Shown here one piece after another: positions 11,961 to 23,200 of a DNA stretch of 64,000 nucleotides. A program made the position numbers and the translations under genes. The stretch is from contig CM054141.1 in NCBI GenBank assembly GCA_028751875.1, positions 42,357,541 through 42,421,540 on the forward strand. The letters run 5' to 3'. Numbering within the stretch: position 1 is the first letter of the stretch; each line of letters opens with the position of its first letter. Below the pieces are notes generated by a model. It saw nothing but the letters and a program-made list of their open reading frames with translations. It was not told the origin of the DNA and made no database searches. The DNA comes from Rapana venosa. Lineage: Eukaryota; Mollusca; Gastropoda; Neogastropoda; Muricidae.

Positions 11961-12489
11961 GACGATGGGCTCTCCCCACACAGAACAGCGACTATCACGC
12001 CCACAAATCTGCAAAAAGTGTCTGTAGTTTTTTTTAAAAATACAATACAAAAAGTCTGGGGAGTTGTTTTGTTTTGGTTTTTGTTGTTGTTTTTTTTTTG
12101 TGGGGTTTTGGGGGGGGGGGGGGGGGAGAGTTGGTTTTATTTTTCGGTTGGGGTTTTGGGTTTTTTTTGTTTTTGTTTTTGGTTGTTGGTTTTTTGTTTG
12201 TTTTTTTGTTTTGTTTGTTTGTTGTTGTTTTTTTTTGGGGGGGTGTTAAGCTCTAAGTCTACTAATTTAGTCTCCAAGGTTCTTGTGGCCTATTCGCTAT
12301 GTTACCTTCGTTCGTCTGACTTCCCATCCTGTATTTTTCATACTGCATCACAAACGCCGTGTCTACAGTTTATGTCTTCCGTGGCATGTTAGTTAAAAAC
12401 CAGATGCATAATTCACTCGAAGCAATATGCTAGCAGCTATCCATTATTGCTTTACAAGTTAAAAGCAAAGAAACCTCATTAACGGAGTT

Positions 12490-12531
12490 ATGAAGTAGAG
12501 TAACAGTAGCAGCAACAACAGCGGCAGAAAT

Positions 12532-12584
<53 letters not shown>

Positions 12585-12765
12585 TAGTAGTAAAAGCAAT
12601 AGCAGCAGCAAAAGGAGCCGTAGCAGCAGCATTTGTAGCAGCAGCAATAGTAATAGAGGTGCATTTGTAGCGGAAGCATAGCAACAGCAACAACAATGGT
12701 AGTAGTGGTGTAACAGCAGTAGCAGCAACAGGAAGTACAGCCGCAGTAACAGTAAAATACAAGTG
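12490..12765 (+). repeat. Imperfect (CAG/TAG)n trinucleotide region
   Basis: A purer core GCAGCAGCAG...AGTAGTAGTAG occupies about 12532-12594 and is flanked by degenerate AGCAAC/AGCAGT units on both sides. Open frames here (poly-Leu, poly-Ala on the minus strand) are artefacts. Confidence 0.9.
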
Positions 12766-12839
12766 TTAACAAAATTTGAAGGAAAAAATGTACACACACA
12801 CATACACACGCACGCACACACACACACATTAAAAAAAAA

Positions 12840-14040
12840 TATGTCAACGAATTCCAGTTAATTAATCATTCAAGGTACAAAGTAGTCATCATGTCAAAGT
12901 CACAAGCAAAGGCGGATCAAGTACATTCCCAAGATGGGAATAGGATGAAAGGTGACAGGATTTCACTAGACTAATGCCTCCATTCCCACCATTACATTCA
13001 AGACCATCCTCCCACATTTCCTTCGAGGCGACTGACAGATTACTACTGCTGGCTCATCCGTCAGGATGGATCAAAACACACTCTCTCAATAAGCAGTCCA
13101 TCAACTTGCTCACCACCGGAAAAACCAATTAGGAGCATATACATCCGTGATGTCACCCACCTGCGTCACGTGTCACTATCTACGTCACAGCAGCTATATT
13201 TGCCACTAGCGTGTGTCGGAACGTCCCTACACACGTCATAAAGGCTATATTGGTCACACGTGTCTGTATCAGCGCCTGTGTCTCAGTCCCTGTGTTTGTT
13301 ATGTTGCTGATGTGTGCGTCTGAGTTCCTCCTTCATTGCAGCTACCGCTGACTAAAGGGAATGAAATCAGAGTGACTGAAGACTTTGGGAATGACGATAG
13401 CAATTAACAATAATGTGACACACAACGGGTTCATGGCACGACAGGGTGCGGCCCGGGGCGCACGCTGAAATACAATACACAACATGCACACACACATGCA
13501 TGCATGGCACCACAAACAACACACCAACAACACACACACACACACACACCCAACGATCCCATGGGTTAACAATGGTTCCAGCTCCATTTTACTGAAGTCC
13601 TCGAGTTAGACAAGCTTAATGATCTTTTTTTTAAAAAACAAAAGCGTGACAAGCGTGTACAGCTTCTTCCTTTTCTTGGATGAGTTTGGATTTAACTTCT
13701 TGTAATACTCCCAACGATTCATAGACAGAAGCGGACAGACAGACAGACAGAATTTCGCCCGACTCTGGCTTCTTATTACATTTTGGCTTTAATTTATTTT
13801 AGTCCTCTTCTCTCTCTTCCCCCCTCCCCCCTACCCCCTCTCCAGGGAGTTCCATGCCGTTTTCTGAGCTGATTATTATTATTTGGTACGATAGCATCTC
13901 ATTGCCATAATCTGAACTCTTTTCATGGCCACATAAACCTCTCGCTTAGCTTCCTTCCTATGGCAAAGGGTCCCTTCTTTTTTTATACCAAGATGCCAGC
14001 AACTATGGGTCTGGGCTTTTAACAACAATGGTTTTGGGTG
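12840..14040. other. Gene-free stretch
   Basis: Only the CRE-like cluster at 13145-13265 stands out. Short CA patch at 13526-13550 and CAGA at 13736-13750. Confidence 0.45.
13145..13265 (+). promoter_or_regulatory. Cluster of CRE-like half sites in a degenerate 51-bp duplication
   Basis: ACGTCACAGCAGCTATATTTG (from 13182) and ACGTCATAAAGGCTATATTGG (from 13233) are two versions of one segment, and both continue into a GTGT-containing end. Upstream are GTGATGTCAC and GCGTCACGTGTCAC (with the E-box CACGTG). That makes several TGACG-type sites in 120 bases. Any regulatory role is inference. Confidence 0.3.
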
Positions 14041-14063
14041 GTTTAGTGTGTGTGTGTTGTGTG

Positions 14064-14111
<48 letters not shown>

Positions 14112-14160
14112 TAAGTGTGTGTTTGTGTGTGTGTGAGTGTTTTGGAGAGAGAGAGTGATG

Positions 14161-14200
<40 letters not shown>

Positions 14201-14214
14201 GTGTGCATTCCTTT

Positions 14215-14259
<45 letters not shown>

Positions 14260-14372
14260 TGTGTGTGGGGTTTTGGTGTGGGGCGCGCGCGCGCCCCGCC
14301 TAGTGTGTGCGCGTGTGCGTGACAGACAGACAGGGGAGACAGACAGACAGACAGATAGATAGATAGATAGAT

Positions 14373-14416
<44 letters not shown>

Positions 14417-14425
14417 TTAGATAGA
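14041..14425 (+). repeat. (GT)n blocks, GC patch, (CAGA)n, (GATA)n
   Basis: GT blocks occupy 14047-14110, 14164-14198 and 14216-14265. GGGCGCGCGCGCGCCCC at 14281-14297 is a GC palindrome. CAGA covers 14321-14354 and GATA about 14355-14428. Confidence 0.95.
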
Positions 14426-14429
14426 TAGA

Positions 14430-14861
14430 CGTTTAAAATAACAACAAGAACAACAAGCAAGCAAACAAACAAAAACACCACCTATCCCACCTCTCCCTGC
14501 ATGCGTCTTGCAGAAATTTCGATGCATTCATAACAAACAAACAAAAAATCATAAACAACCATCACTGGAGGCCTCTCTTAAAAATACCATGAACTCTAAA
14601 AACAAAAAAACATGGCAGATCGTTTTAAACATGGTGCTGCAAATGCAAATATGTTTTAAAGACCAGCAGAGTTTAATCATCGATCTATTCTTAAAAAGGA
14701 AGATGCGGAAAACATCATCGCCATCAAAAGAAGCATTATTTCAGTCCCCATACCCGATAGGCAATGCATGTGTGCTGCTGCTTTTGAGCAAAATGACTCG
14801 ACTTATTTAATGTTTAGATTCCCTAGGGGTACTGCACTAAAATGTTCAGGCATAGTGTCAT
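14430..14861. other. Gene-free stretch
   Basis: A 100-codon frame at 14508-14810 has no recognisable domain and irregular composition; I do not regard it as a gene. Confidence 0.4.
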
Positions 14862-15590
14862 GAGCCTCGCAAACTGGTGTGTCCATGGGTCTGGCTAGCT
14901 GGTTCGTCATTAAAAATACATTCACTCATGAGCCTTGCGAACTGGTGTGTCATTAAAATACAAGAAATCATGGGTCTGGCTAACTGGTGTGTCATTAAAA
15001 TACAAGAAATCATGGGTCTGGCTAATTGGCTTGTCATTAAAATACAAGAAATCATGGGTCTGGCTAACTGGTGTGTCATTAAAATACAAGAAATCATGGA
15101 TCTGGCTAACTGGCGTGTCATTAAAATACATGAAATCATGGGCCTGGCTAACTGGTGTGTCATTAAAATACAAGAAATCATGGGTCTGGCTAATTGGTTT
15201 GTCATTAAAACACATGAACTCATGGGTCTGGCTAACTGGTGTGTCATTAAAATACAAGAAATCATGGGTCTGGCTAATTGGCTTGTCATTAAAATACATT
15301 AAATCATGGGTCTGGCTAACTGGTGTGTTACTAAAATACAAGAAATCATGGGTCTGGCTAATTGGTTTGTCATTAAAATACATGAACTCATGGGCCTGGC
15401 TAACTGTTGTGTCATTAAAATACATGAAATCATGGGTCTGGCTAACTGGTGTGCCATAAAATACACGAAAATCACGGGCCTGGCTAACTGGTGTTATAAA
15501 TACAAGAAAACGTCAGCTGGGCTAACTGGTGTGCGATAAAGTACATGAAATCACGGGCCTGGCTAACTGGTGTGTCCTAGGTGTGTCTTG
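14862..15590 (+). repeat. Minisatellite, 42-bp unit, about 17 copies
   Basis: The unit runs from ATCATGGGTCTGGCTAACTG through GTGTGTCATTAAAATACAAGAA. Because 42 is divisible by three and the unit lacks stops in several frames, long open frames appear on both strands (174 residues plus, 167 minus), each a 14-residue repeat such as THQLARPMISCILM. The last three or four units (from about 15440) are shorter or shifted. A GT tract follows at about 15603. Confidence 0.95.
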
Positions 15591-15599
15591 CTGGTATGT

Positions 15600-15682
15600 C
15601 GAGGTGTGTGTGTGTGGGGTGTGTGTGTGTGTGTGTGTGTGTGTGTTGTGTGTGTGTGTGGGGTGTGTGTGTGTGTGCGTGC
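15600..15682 (+). repeat. (GT)n adjoining the 42-bp minisatellite
   Basis: GT with GGGG interruptions. Confidence 0.9.
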
Positions 15683-15689
15683 ATTTTGG

Positions 15690-16437
15690 GGGTGGGTTGT
15701 GATGGTCCGGCTGACGGTGGGCTGGTGTCACGGACCTGAAAAAGGGGGGGTGCGTCAAAACCCTGGGACTCCGGCGAAGCCCACCCCCCAATACCAGGCA
15801 CCGGCAAATAAAAGTCAATGGGCAGCAAAATTTTTTGACAATGCCTGGAAGAAACGGGTGAGGACCATAATGCAGCCACAGTCAGTAGGTAGTCAGCGGA
15901 GGCGTAATTAGTGTAATAAATTTTAAAGTCCCCGCTTACACGTTTTTTCTGTGTCTTTCGGGTTTTAGCTCGAAAGGCTGGAGGAAAACGGAAAGTTCGC
16001 TTTGGGCCCAGGTTGGGAAAAATTGGGGAGGGGGAAGGGGTAGGGAATTGCCGCGGGGAGGAGGGGGGGGGGAGGGGGGGGGGGGGTTGGAGGAAAGGGA
16101 GTGGCCCTTATCATTTTTTTTTTCTTGAGAGAGAGAGAGAGAAAAAGGGGGAAGAGAGAGAGAGAAGGGGGGGGGGGGGAGGGGGGGGGGAGAGAGCGTT
16201 TCAAGGGCTGGGGAACGGGGGAGGTTTCATTCATGGGTTTTTTAAAAATCGGTTTTGATGTTTTCCTTTGTTCTCTGTCTCTGCCTGTTTCCAGGGTTTT
16301 GGGGTTTGGTGGTGTGTGTGGTGGGTTGGGTTGGGTGTGTGTGGGGTGTGTGTGGGGTGTGTGTGTGTTTGTCTGTGTGTGGTGCTGTGTCGGTGTGTGT
16401 GTCTGTTCTGTGTCCGTTGTCTTCCTGTGGTCTGAGG

Positions 16438-16471
<34 letters not shown>

Positions 16472-16600
16472 CCCCTCCCTCTTCTTCCTCTCTCTCCCCT
16501 CTTCCCTTTTTAAGGGCGGGGCCGGGGGGGATTTTTCCCTTTGGGAAATGGCAGGGCAAATTTTGCGTGAAATTTGGTTTAAAATTTCCAAAAAAAACCC
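15690..16600. other. G-rich, low-complexity stretch
   Basis: G runs, GA, GT and CT patches (about 16060-16200, 16310-16400, 16441-16470). Long open frames on both strands are low-complexity artefacts. Confidence 0.5.
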
Positions 16601-17158
16601 GCACCATGCCATTGCGGTTACCAACAACGCTGGAAGTGACGCTAGGTGCCCTGCTGCAACAACACGCATCACCTCATGGAAGGTCTGTGAGAAGGCGAGC
16701 AAACGACTGTTGGGGCTTCGACTGAAGGCTGGCTCAAGTGATGGGAACATGGCGGGTCAACAAACACCTGTGGACTTCCGCAGAAAGCCTCCCAGTCAGA
16801 CCAACAGGGCCCGACGAAGGACAGAGGAGAGGAGCCCAGGGCAGAGGAGAGGAGGCGGGCAGAGGAGAGGCAGGGGGCCAGAGGAAGGGAGACAGACAGA
16901 GGAAAGGCAGAGGACAAGGCAAGTGCATTGTTCCCATTTGAAACTTCGCCAAGTTTGTTTATGCCAACACCCCCCATCACCCAGTCTGTCTCACACAAAC
17001 ACCCCAGCCTCTCCAAACCCACTTTGCCTTCGCAATCGGGTGCTTCCCACACATGATTATCGCCGTGCATCAGGTGTTTGTCACAGTGTTGGAAGCTGAC
17101 ACAGTCGCTGAACAACAAGGTGGAATTGACCTGGTTGAGGTGCCTGACCTGACATTAG

Positions 17159-17523
17159 ATGGAGGGGGAGGACTGTGACGAATATCTAGATCAGATTCGG
17201 GATGCAGGCTACAGTGGAGATACTATAAAGAACTATGTGGGTGGGCTGAGAAAACAAAATCCCTGCAGAGAAATCTCAGGGACGTTTTCTAGAAACAAGG
17301 ACCTTTCTTATGTGTATACCTCTGATGAATACCTGATACTATCATTTGTGAAAGTGAAGATTTTAAATTTTTCAGTTTATCTGGACAGATGAACCAACAA
17401 CCCTGCTGATTACTTTTGGTTTGCAAAAAAGAACACCAGGCAACTGACTCAGGAGGAAAAAGACATTTATTCCAAGTCGCTGTGGACACCTGCCGATCGT
17501 GACAGAATCAAAGCCCAGAATTA
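17159..17523 (+). pseudogene. Unclassified degenerate coding-like sequence
   Basis: One frame reads from EGEDCDEYLDQIRDAGYSG, hits TGA at 17390-17392, then continues in the same frame as NPADYFWFAKKNTRQLTQEE to a TAG at 17522-17524. Upstream, from about 16980, another frame gives VLEADTVAEQQGGIDLVEV before its stop. The amino-acid make-up looks protein-like, unlike the microsatellite ORFs around it, but no domain was recognised. It could be a decayed mobile-element protein or a gene with missing exons. Confidence 0.3.
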
Positions 17524-17624
17524 GTGCTGGACTGGATGTTTTTACATGTTATGATGGTTTGCTTCAGATTTTTTCGGGTTTAAAGAAGTGATTTGTGGTT
17601 GCCTGTATATGTGCGTGTGGGGAG

Positions 17625-17855
17625 TGTTGTGTGGTGTTGTGTGCATGCGCACCCTCTTGTGCGTGCGTGCGCGCGTGTGTGTATGTGTGTGTTGTGTATG
17701 TTCGTGCATGTGTGTTGCGTGCGTGTGTTTGTGCGTGCGTGTGTGCGTGTTCGTGCGTGTGTGTGTTCGTGCGTGTGTGTGTGCGTGTGTGCATGCATAT
17801 GTGTGTGCATATGTGTGTGTGTGTGTTTTGTGGAAGAGAGAGAGAGAGAGAGAGA
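17625..17855 (+). repeat. (GT)n/(GCGT)n mosaic then (GA)n
   Basis: GTGTGT mixed with GCGT and TTCGTGCGTG units; GA at about 17836-17857. Confidence 0.9.
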
Positions 17856-18159
17856 GCAAAACAGGAGGTTAAGGCATATTTGTGAGTTTGATTTTTCCGT
17901 GTTGGAAAGAGCATGAGTTACGGATCAGACCGAATGTAGGGACAGGAAGCCCTGTCACAGACTCGGTGTTTAAATGTTTGTTTGGTGGTTGGTTGTTTAC
18001 CCTCCCCCCCCCTTTCCCCATTAGCAAGGGGCCGAAAGTGTTAGGCACCAATTCATCTGAATCGTAATGTAAAACACTTCACCATGTCGTGGAATCCTGC
18101 CATGTCGACCATTTGGGCTGTAGAAATGATACATCTGTATTTCTGAAAATACGTGTTTT

Positions 18160-18245
18160 GTGCCCAGTCCCCTTCCCACTGTCCCCTTGTAAATGGGCTT
18201 TAACAGCTTATTACAATAAAATATTGTCATTGTCATTGTCATTGT
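18160..18245 (+). mobile_element. 3' end of a CR1/L2-type element with (ATTGTC)n tail
   Basis: CCCCTTGTAAATGGGCTTTAA is followed by CAGCTTATTACAATAAAA and four ATTGTC-type units (about 18222-18246). Such 3' ends with short tandem tails are common for CR1/L2-like LINEs. No coding part is recognised upstream. Confidence 0.4.
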
Positions 18246-18254
18246 CTCGTAAGG

Positions 18255-18931
18255 TCAAGGTGTTGGAAATCTAAAAGATTTTATTGCTGCTTTTAGACAA
18301 AAATTGACATTGTCATTGGCAACAATGGAATGATCATATTCAATCTAGTGATAGATATAGAACTTATATTACTTATAAGTTTACATGACATAAAAACCTT
18401 GTCTAAAGCTTGAAATGGATATACATTTTAAAAGAAGAATGGCTAAATTCAGACTAGGTGTCTCAGATATAAATGTTCATAAACTTATTTATTTATTTAT
18501 TCTTAGATACCAATGCAGAGTGAATCTGATACAACATGCTCTTCTCCTTTTTTGTTGTTGTTGTAATGAAGCAACAGAAGATGAAGTACATTATAAAAAG
18601 TTTTAAGTTGTCTGGCAGTAGGCGAAAATATATCCCAGCAAAATATACCAACCAGCCTAATGCATTAAGATTCTGTTTGCTCCTAGTATGTAGTAATCCT
18701 ACTATCATTAGAAAGTTAGCTTTATATCTATATACAGCCTTTAAAATAAGCAAAATTGTGTTTTAAGATCGCAAGATTTTTTTCTTTCCCTGTGGATTTG
18801 CTTGCATTTTGTTTGTCATCGCTGTACTTCACCGTGTATCTCTTATTATTTATTATTCGGTGTATTGATCAGTAGCCCCCTTCATGTATGGGCCAACGGC
18901 TTTTTATGAATAAATTCTTTCAGAGTTTAGA
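18255..18931 (+). mobile_element. 5'-truncated LINE fragment (CT-tail family), copy C
   Basis: Plus-strand pieces of a LINE ORF2 C terminus are visible: DFIAAFRQKLTLSLATME near 18.28 kb, RRMAKFRLGVSDINVHK at about 18.43 kb, then a decayed Cys/His region with EATEDEVHY, and RKYIPAKYTNQPNALRF at about 18.63 kb. Stops and frameshifts break it. The 3' UTR ends CATGTATGGGCCAACGGC...TTTTTATGAATAAATTC and meets (CT)n at about 18932-18960. The longest of the four copies. Confidence 0.75.
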
Positions 18932-18960
18932 GCTCTCTCTCTCTCTCTCTCTCTCTCTCT

Positions 18961-19762
18961 AGCTCGCTGCCTTGTGAAGACAGACTAGGAGAGATCACAC
19001 AGGCCCATACGTCATATTGGAACTTCAACAGTTTGACGTCAAACCATCCGAGTGATTTATTTTTAACAAGCACGAGTTGCTGTGCAAATACGAGTAAGGT
19101 TATTCCGTGCAAAGTGTCATTAGGGAGGCACTGAATTAGAAGGCCCTGGGAGCTTTATCTATAACACCATCTACCGCGTTGAGTTTGCCTGGTTTAACCG
19201 TAGCCGTACGCGCAGCGTAATGACCTGTTTTCCAAAAGACTTCAACATGTGAGACTGGTTTGATGTGTAGACTGACCGCGGGAACTGGATCTCGATCTAT
19301 AAAGATATTGAAAAGCAGAAAGGAAAAAAATCCTTATATATATATATATATAGTGTGTGTGTGTGTGTATGAGATTGATCACAACTTTTATTGTGTTATA
19401 TTTACAATATACTGAACCACACCATCTTCAGATCATTTTGAAGGAACCCTAGTGTGAACCAGGAAAGTAGGTTCCAGTTCAGTTCTGGGCTGTCAACTCC
19501 ACACACTTTACCCATTGGAGTTCCAGGAAATTAACACACACACACACACACAGAATATAGCTTTATTTACACACACACACACCGATAATATATAGGTTTA
19601 TTTAGGGGGGGGGGGGGGGACCCAACCCTGCTGTGTAAGATCTCAGAAGAAAGGTATCGATGAGGATGGAGGAAGAGTATCATAATCTTATCATGTTCAC
19701 TGTCCGTGATGCACACAGTCTCAAAGACAGTCTGGTGGAGCCTCATCAGGGGTCCATTCATT
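18961..19762. other. Gene-free stretch
   Basis: TA/GT patch at 19337-19370 and short CA patches near 19534-19580; a G run of 15 at about 19605-19619. Confidence 0.45.
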
Positions 19763-19836
19763 GTTAGCAATGCCTCCTCCTGGTGCCTTTGTTCCTTGCT
19801 TTGTTCTCTTGTGAAAGGGGATCTAGGTTCGATTCC
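19763..19836 (+). mobile_element. Possible tRNA-derived SINE head
   Basis: A perfect B box GGTTCGATTCC at 19826-19836 lies about 52 bases after an A-box-like TAGCAATGCC. No clear 3' tail or target-site duplication was found. Confidence 0.3.
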
Positions 19837-20013
19837 ACTTCGCTGCAAGTCTTTCAGATAGAACAACCAAGACCTACTATACAAAGTAAGGCTGCGTGTG
19901 CTTTCCATCCTCCTGAGATAGAGTAAGCCTTTTTGTGGGGGGTGATATGGATGATGATAACATAATCAAGAAGAAACAAAGCTCAACAGATGGCCCATAC
20001 AGACCCCCTTCAT

Positions 20014-20025
20014 GTATGGGCCAAT
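20014..20025. repeat. Candidate target-site duplication of the RTE-like element
   Basis: GTATGGGCCAAT here recurs exactly at 23201-23212, just beyond the other end of the element. The same bases form the right arm of a 10-bp inverted repeat (TGGCCCATAC at 19991-20000). Confidence 0.45.
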
Positions 20026-23000
20026 CATCATCATCATCATCACTAGCCATTACACCCAGCGGTGTGTAGGGCAGCAACAAAGCGCTTCCACCCCTGCCTA
20101 TTCTGGGCCAACCTAGTCACTGATCCCCAAGAGTGCTGCATGGCCTTCATCTCACTTTCTACAGTTCTTCTCCACGTTGCTTTTGGTCTTCCTTTCTTTC
20201 TCCTTCCGTCTGGGGTCCAGTGCAATGCTGTTCTTGCGATTGACTGTGGGTCTCTTCGGAGGATGTGCCCAATCCACTTCCCGTCTTCTGGTGATGATAG
20301 TTCCCTTTGTCTTCTTCCCTGCATCTCCTAGTAGGTCATCATTGGAGATCTTCTTGGCCAAAAGATCCGGAGAATTCTTCGCAGGCATATGGGGGAAGGA
20401 TCGAATTTTTGTAAGATCACTTCCGTCATCCTCCAGCACCTCAGAACCGTACAGGAGCGTAGACACAACACGCTCTGGTATAGCTTCAGCTTGGTGTTGG
20501 TGCTGTACTGATTTTGATCTCCAGATATTGTTCATCTCCCTAAACACATTCCTGGCCTTGCCCGGGTCTGTTGAGGATTCTTCTTTTGTGCCGCCCCCTC
20601 TGGTTTGATGATGCTGCCAAGGTATGTGAACTTGTCTGTCTGGCGCAGGTCAGTTCCATTCACTTTTTACAGGGGCTGGTGTGTTCCCCATTGAGGACAT
20701 TGTCTCTTTTCTTGGTGCTAAAAACGAAGCCCCACTTGCTGTCCGAATGTTTGGAGTCTGCTGGTCTTCTCCTGGATATGTTGGTGTGTGTGGGCCCAGC
20801 AGCACCAGGTCATCCGCAAGGTAAAGGTCTTTAGTGTTGAGACAGGGCCCCACGAATCCCTCTTGGGTGTCTTCTGTCGTCTTTCCTCATCACCCAATCA
20901 ATGGCCAGATTGAAGAGAACTGCTGACATCACACATCCTTGTCTTACTCCAGTCTTGATTTCGAAGACAGCGTTGGCTATGGCCCACAGAGCATCTGAAG
21001 TTGTCATAGAAGCTTTTGATAAGGTGTACCAGTTTCGAGGGGATGCCATAGTGTCGAAGGATACTCCAAAGGCTGTCTCTGTGTATGCTGTCAAAGGCCT
21101 TTTCGAAGTCCACAAAGTTCACTACATTTTGTCTTTGCCACTCTGTGCACTGTTCGATGATGTTTCTGAGCGTGAATATCTGGTCTATACATCCTCGTTG
21201 CTTCCTGAACCCGCTTGTTCCTTCCTCAAAGCATCGTCCACAGCGTCTGATTTCTTCTGATGATGACCTTGGGCCCTTTTATCTTGCTTGGCACAGACAA
21301 AAGAGTGATTCCCCTCCAGTTGTTGCAGTCGCTCAGGGTTCCTTTCTTGGGATTTTGACTTCACTCCCTTGGTCCATCATCAGGTACTTTCTCGTTTTCC
21401 ATGCAGCTGTGAACAGTGGTTGCAGTTATGTCAGCTGCTAGTTCAGAATTGCCTTGAACATTTGGGAAACCAAGGTTGTCCTGGCCTGGTGACTTGCCTT
21501 TTCTTGAGGGTCTTGATGGCACCCACTATTCTTCCCTTTTGTTGGGGGTTGACGTCAATGTCTAAAGTCTTTTGTAGCTTTGGATGTCGGCTGTCCTCTA
21601 GGTGTGGTCGGTTGAGAACTTCCTGGAAGTGTTAAAGCCCATCTTTCTTCTTGCTCTTCTCTGTTGTCAACAGTTTCCCTTGTCTGTCCCTGATTGGTCC
21701 CCCAGCGCTCCTCTTAAATTTGTTGCATACTTTCTTGGTGATTTGTAGACTCTCCATTGCTCTCCTTGGGCCGCTGCCTCTTCTACCTCAGCTGCCAGTT
21801 TGGTCCATGGCTTCTCTCTTGTCACGGCGTGCGAGTCCTTCACTTTCCTGTGTGCTTCTCTGTACAACTCTTCCTGCCTCTCTCGTAGCCGTGGAGACTT
21901 TACTTGCAGAAGTCTCTTCTTGGTCTCTCTTCTTTCTTTGATGGCATTGAGGGTCTCTTTTTGGGATCCAGTCATTGTTGGTCTTCTTCTTTTGATGGCC
22001 GATGTTGTCCTTGCTGCTCTCAGTGTACAGTTTCAGATCTGCTTCCATGTCGTATCTATGTCATGCTGTTCTGTCATGTTCTGCAGGATGTGGAATCTTT
22101 CCTCAGATCGTTTTACGAATGCAGACTTCACGTGGTGTCTCTCAATCGCTGGATCAAATCGCGCTTAGTGGTTGGTCTTGGGGTTCTTTTTCAGTTTCAT
22201 TGGATGTTGTGCTGTCACCAGGTGATGATCGCCCCGACATCCGCACTTCGCTTGGTTTCACATCCAGGAGAGATGTCTCCACTTACCATTGGGTCATCAG
22301 ATGGTCAATCTGGTTTTATATCTCTCCCCTTCGGCGACGCCCAAGTCACTTGTGGATGTCCGGTGCGTGATAGTGTCCCTCCTGTCAAATAAGTTGTTCA
22401 TGCGCAGAAATCAAAGTTCTCCCCCTGCATTCGTTGCCCACCCCGTTTTTCCCAGACTCTCTCATAGTCGGGTGTTGCACTTCCCACCCTTTGGGATTGA
22501 GTCCCCCTGGGTGAGATTGAGGTCATGGCGTGGGGCTTTCTCTGTTTCTGTCTGCAATGGTGGTAAAGTCATCTTGCTCTCATCGCTCTGTTTTTGGTTG
22601 GTGCGTAGCACTGGATGAGTGATGTTGATGGTGTCTTCCCTTAGTCCCCACTCTTAGTCTGCTGTTGATGGGGTTCCACTCCATAAGGCATCGCTCAACG
22701 CCTTTTCTTTAGGATGATGGCAACTCCCTCTGGTGCGTCGTCATCTCTCCCAGAGTAGAGACGTTTCTCCGGGGGTGTTCTCACTCCCCAGATCCAGTCT
22801 TTTACTCTCGCTACTCCTAGCATGGGGTTGAAATCTTCTCATCTCTATGTTCCTGTGCCAGCTTTCCCGTCTCAACATCGTCTCACGTTTTCCAAAGTCC
22901 TAGTCTGATCTTAGTTTTGGGGGTGTTCAGTCTTCCCTTATCCTGCTGGAGCTTCCCTTTGCTTGGGTGTCAGACATCATACGAGTCTCACTGATCGGAG

Positions 23001-23200
23001 GTCCTTTGCACGCAAAGTTTTAATTTTCTTTGTTGCTGTTTTTGTAAATTTCTCCCTTTTTTTTCGGGACAGGTTGTTAGCCCGTGCCCAACCCCCAACC
23101 GAGAAGGGTTTCCACCTTACGCCTCTTAGACATGCCCGTTGAGGCAGGGATCCTATTCTTGCAATGCTCACTTGTAAGCTACCCCGGAGTCCCACGGGGG
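20026..23200 (-). mobile_element. RTE-like non-LTR retrotransposon, broken copy
   Basis: Read on the minus strand, endonuclease remnants (a decayed WNVRTM-like start near 22.9 kb, then GRDDDAPEGVAIILKK at about 22.7 kb) are followed by a basic linker (RLRERQEELYREAHRKVK, about 21.9 kb) and reverse transcriptase. RT motif A DFEKAFDS lies at about 21.1 kb, motif B GVRQGCVMSAVLF at about 20.93 kb and motif C as LADD instead of YADD at 20812-20829. The C-terminal end WIGHILRRDPQSIARTALHW lies near 20.25 kb. Frames change repeatedly and stops interrupt them, so the copy is dead. The 3' tail is (ATG)n at 20024-20042, as is usual for RTE elements, which end in short microsatellites. A 12-bp match, GTATGGGCCAAT, flanks it (20014-20025 and 23201-23212). 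Confidence 0.85.

Larger units (their letters stand above)
6791..12489. other. Homopolymer-rich gene-free stretch of doubtful sequence quality
   Basis: Runs of G, C, T and A of 5-10 bases occur at very high density (for example 7250-7440, 7830-8130, 10040-10140, 12060-12245). ORFs here are low-complexity. One SINE-like copy (11640-11960) and simple repeats are listed apart. I recognise nothing else. Confidence 0.45.

Noticed and set aside
12018..12392. 124-codon ORF rich in Phe, Cys and Gly
   Set aside because: Product of T and G homopolymers in a doubtful-quality patch.
14922..15459. Repeat protein of 167-174 residues
   Set aside because: The frames are open on both strands because the 42-bp unit is a multiple of three and lacks stops; there is no start context or flanking gene structure.
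14862..15590. CRISPR-like array
   Set aside because: There are no unique spacers between repeats; the unit is continuous, as in a minisatellite, and the genome is eukaryotic.
16101..17099. 332-codon plus-strand ORF
   Set aside because: Most of it is translated GA, GT, CT and G-rich low-complexity sequence; only the part after about 16.6 kb has any protein-like composition.
20177..22618. Plus-strand ORFs opposite the RTE-like element
   Set aside because: They are antisense shadows; the minus strand carries the endonuclease and reverse transcriptase motifs.
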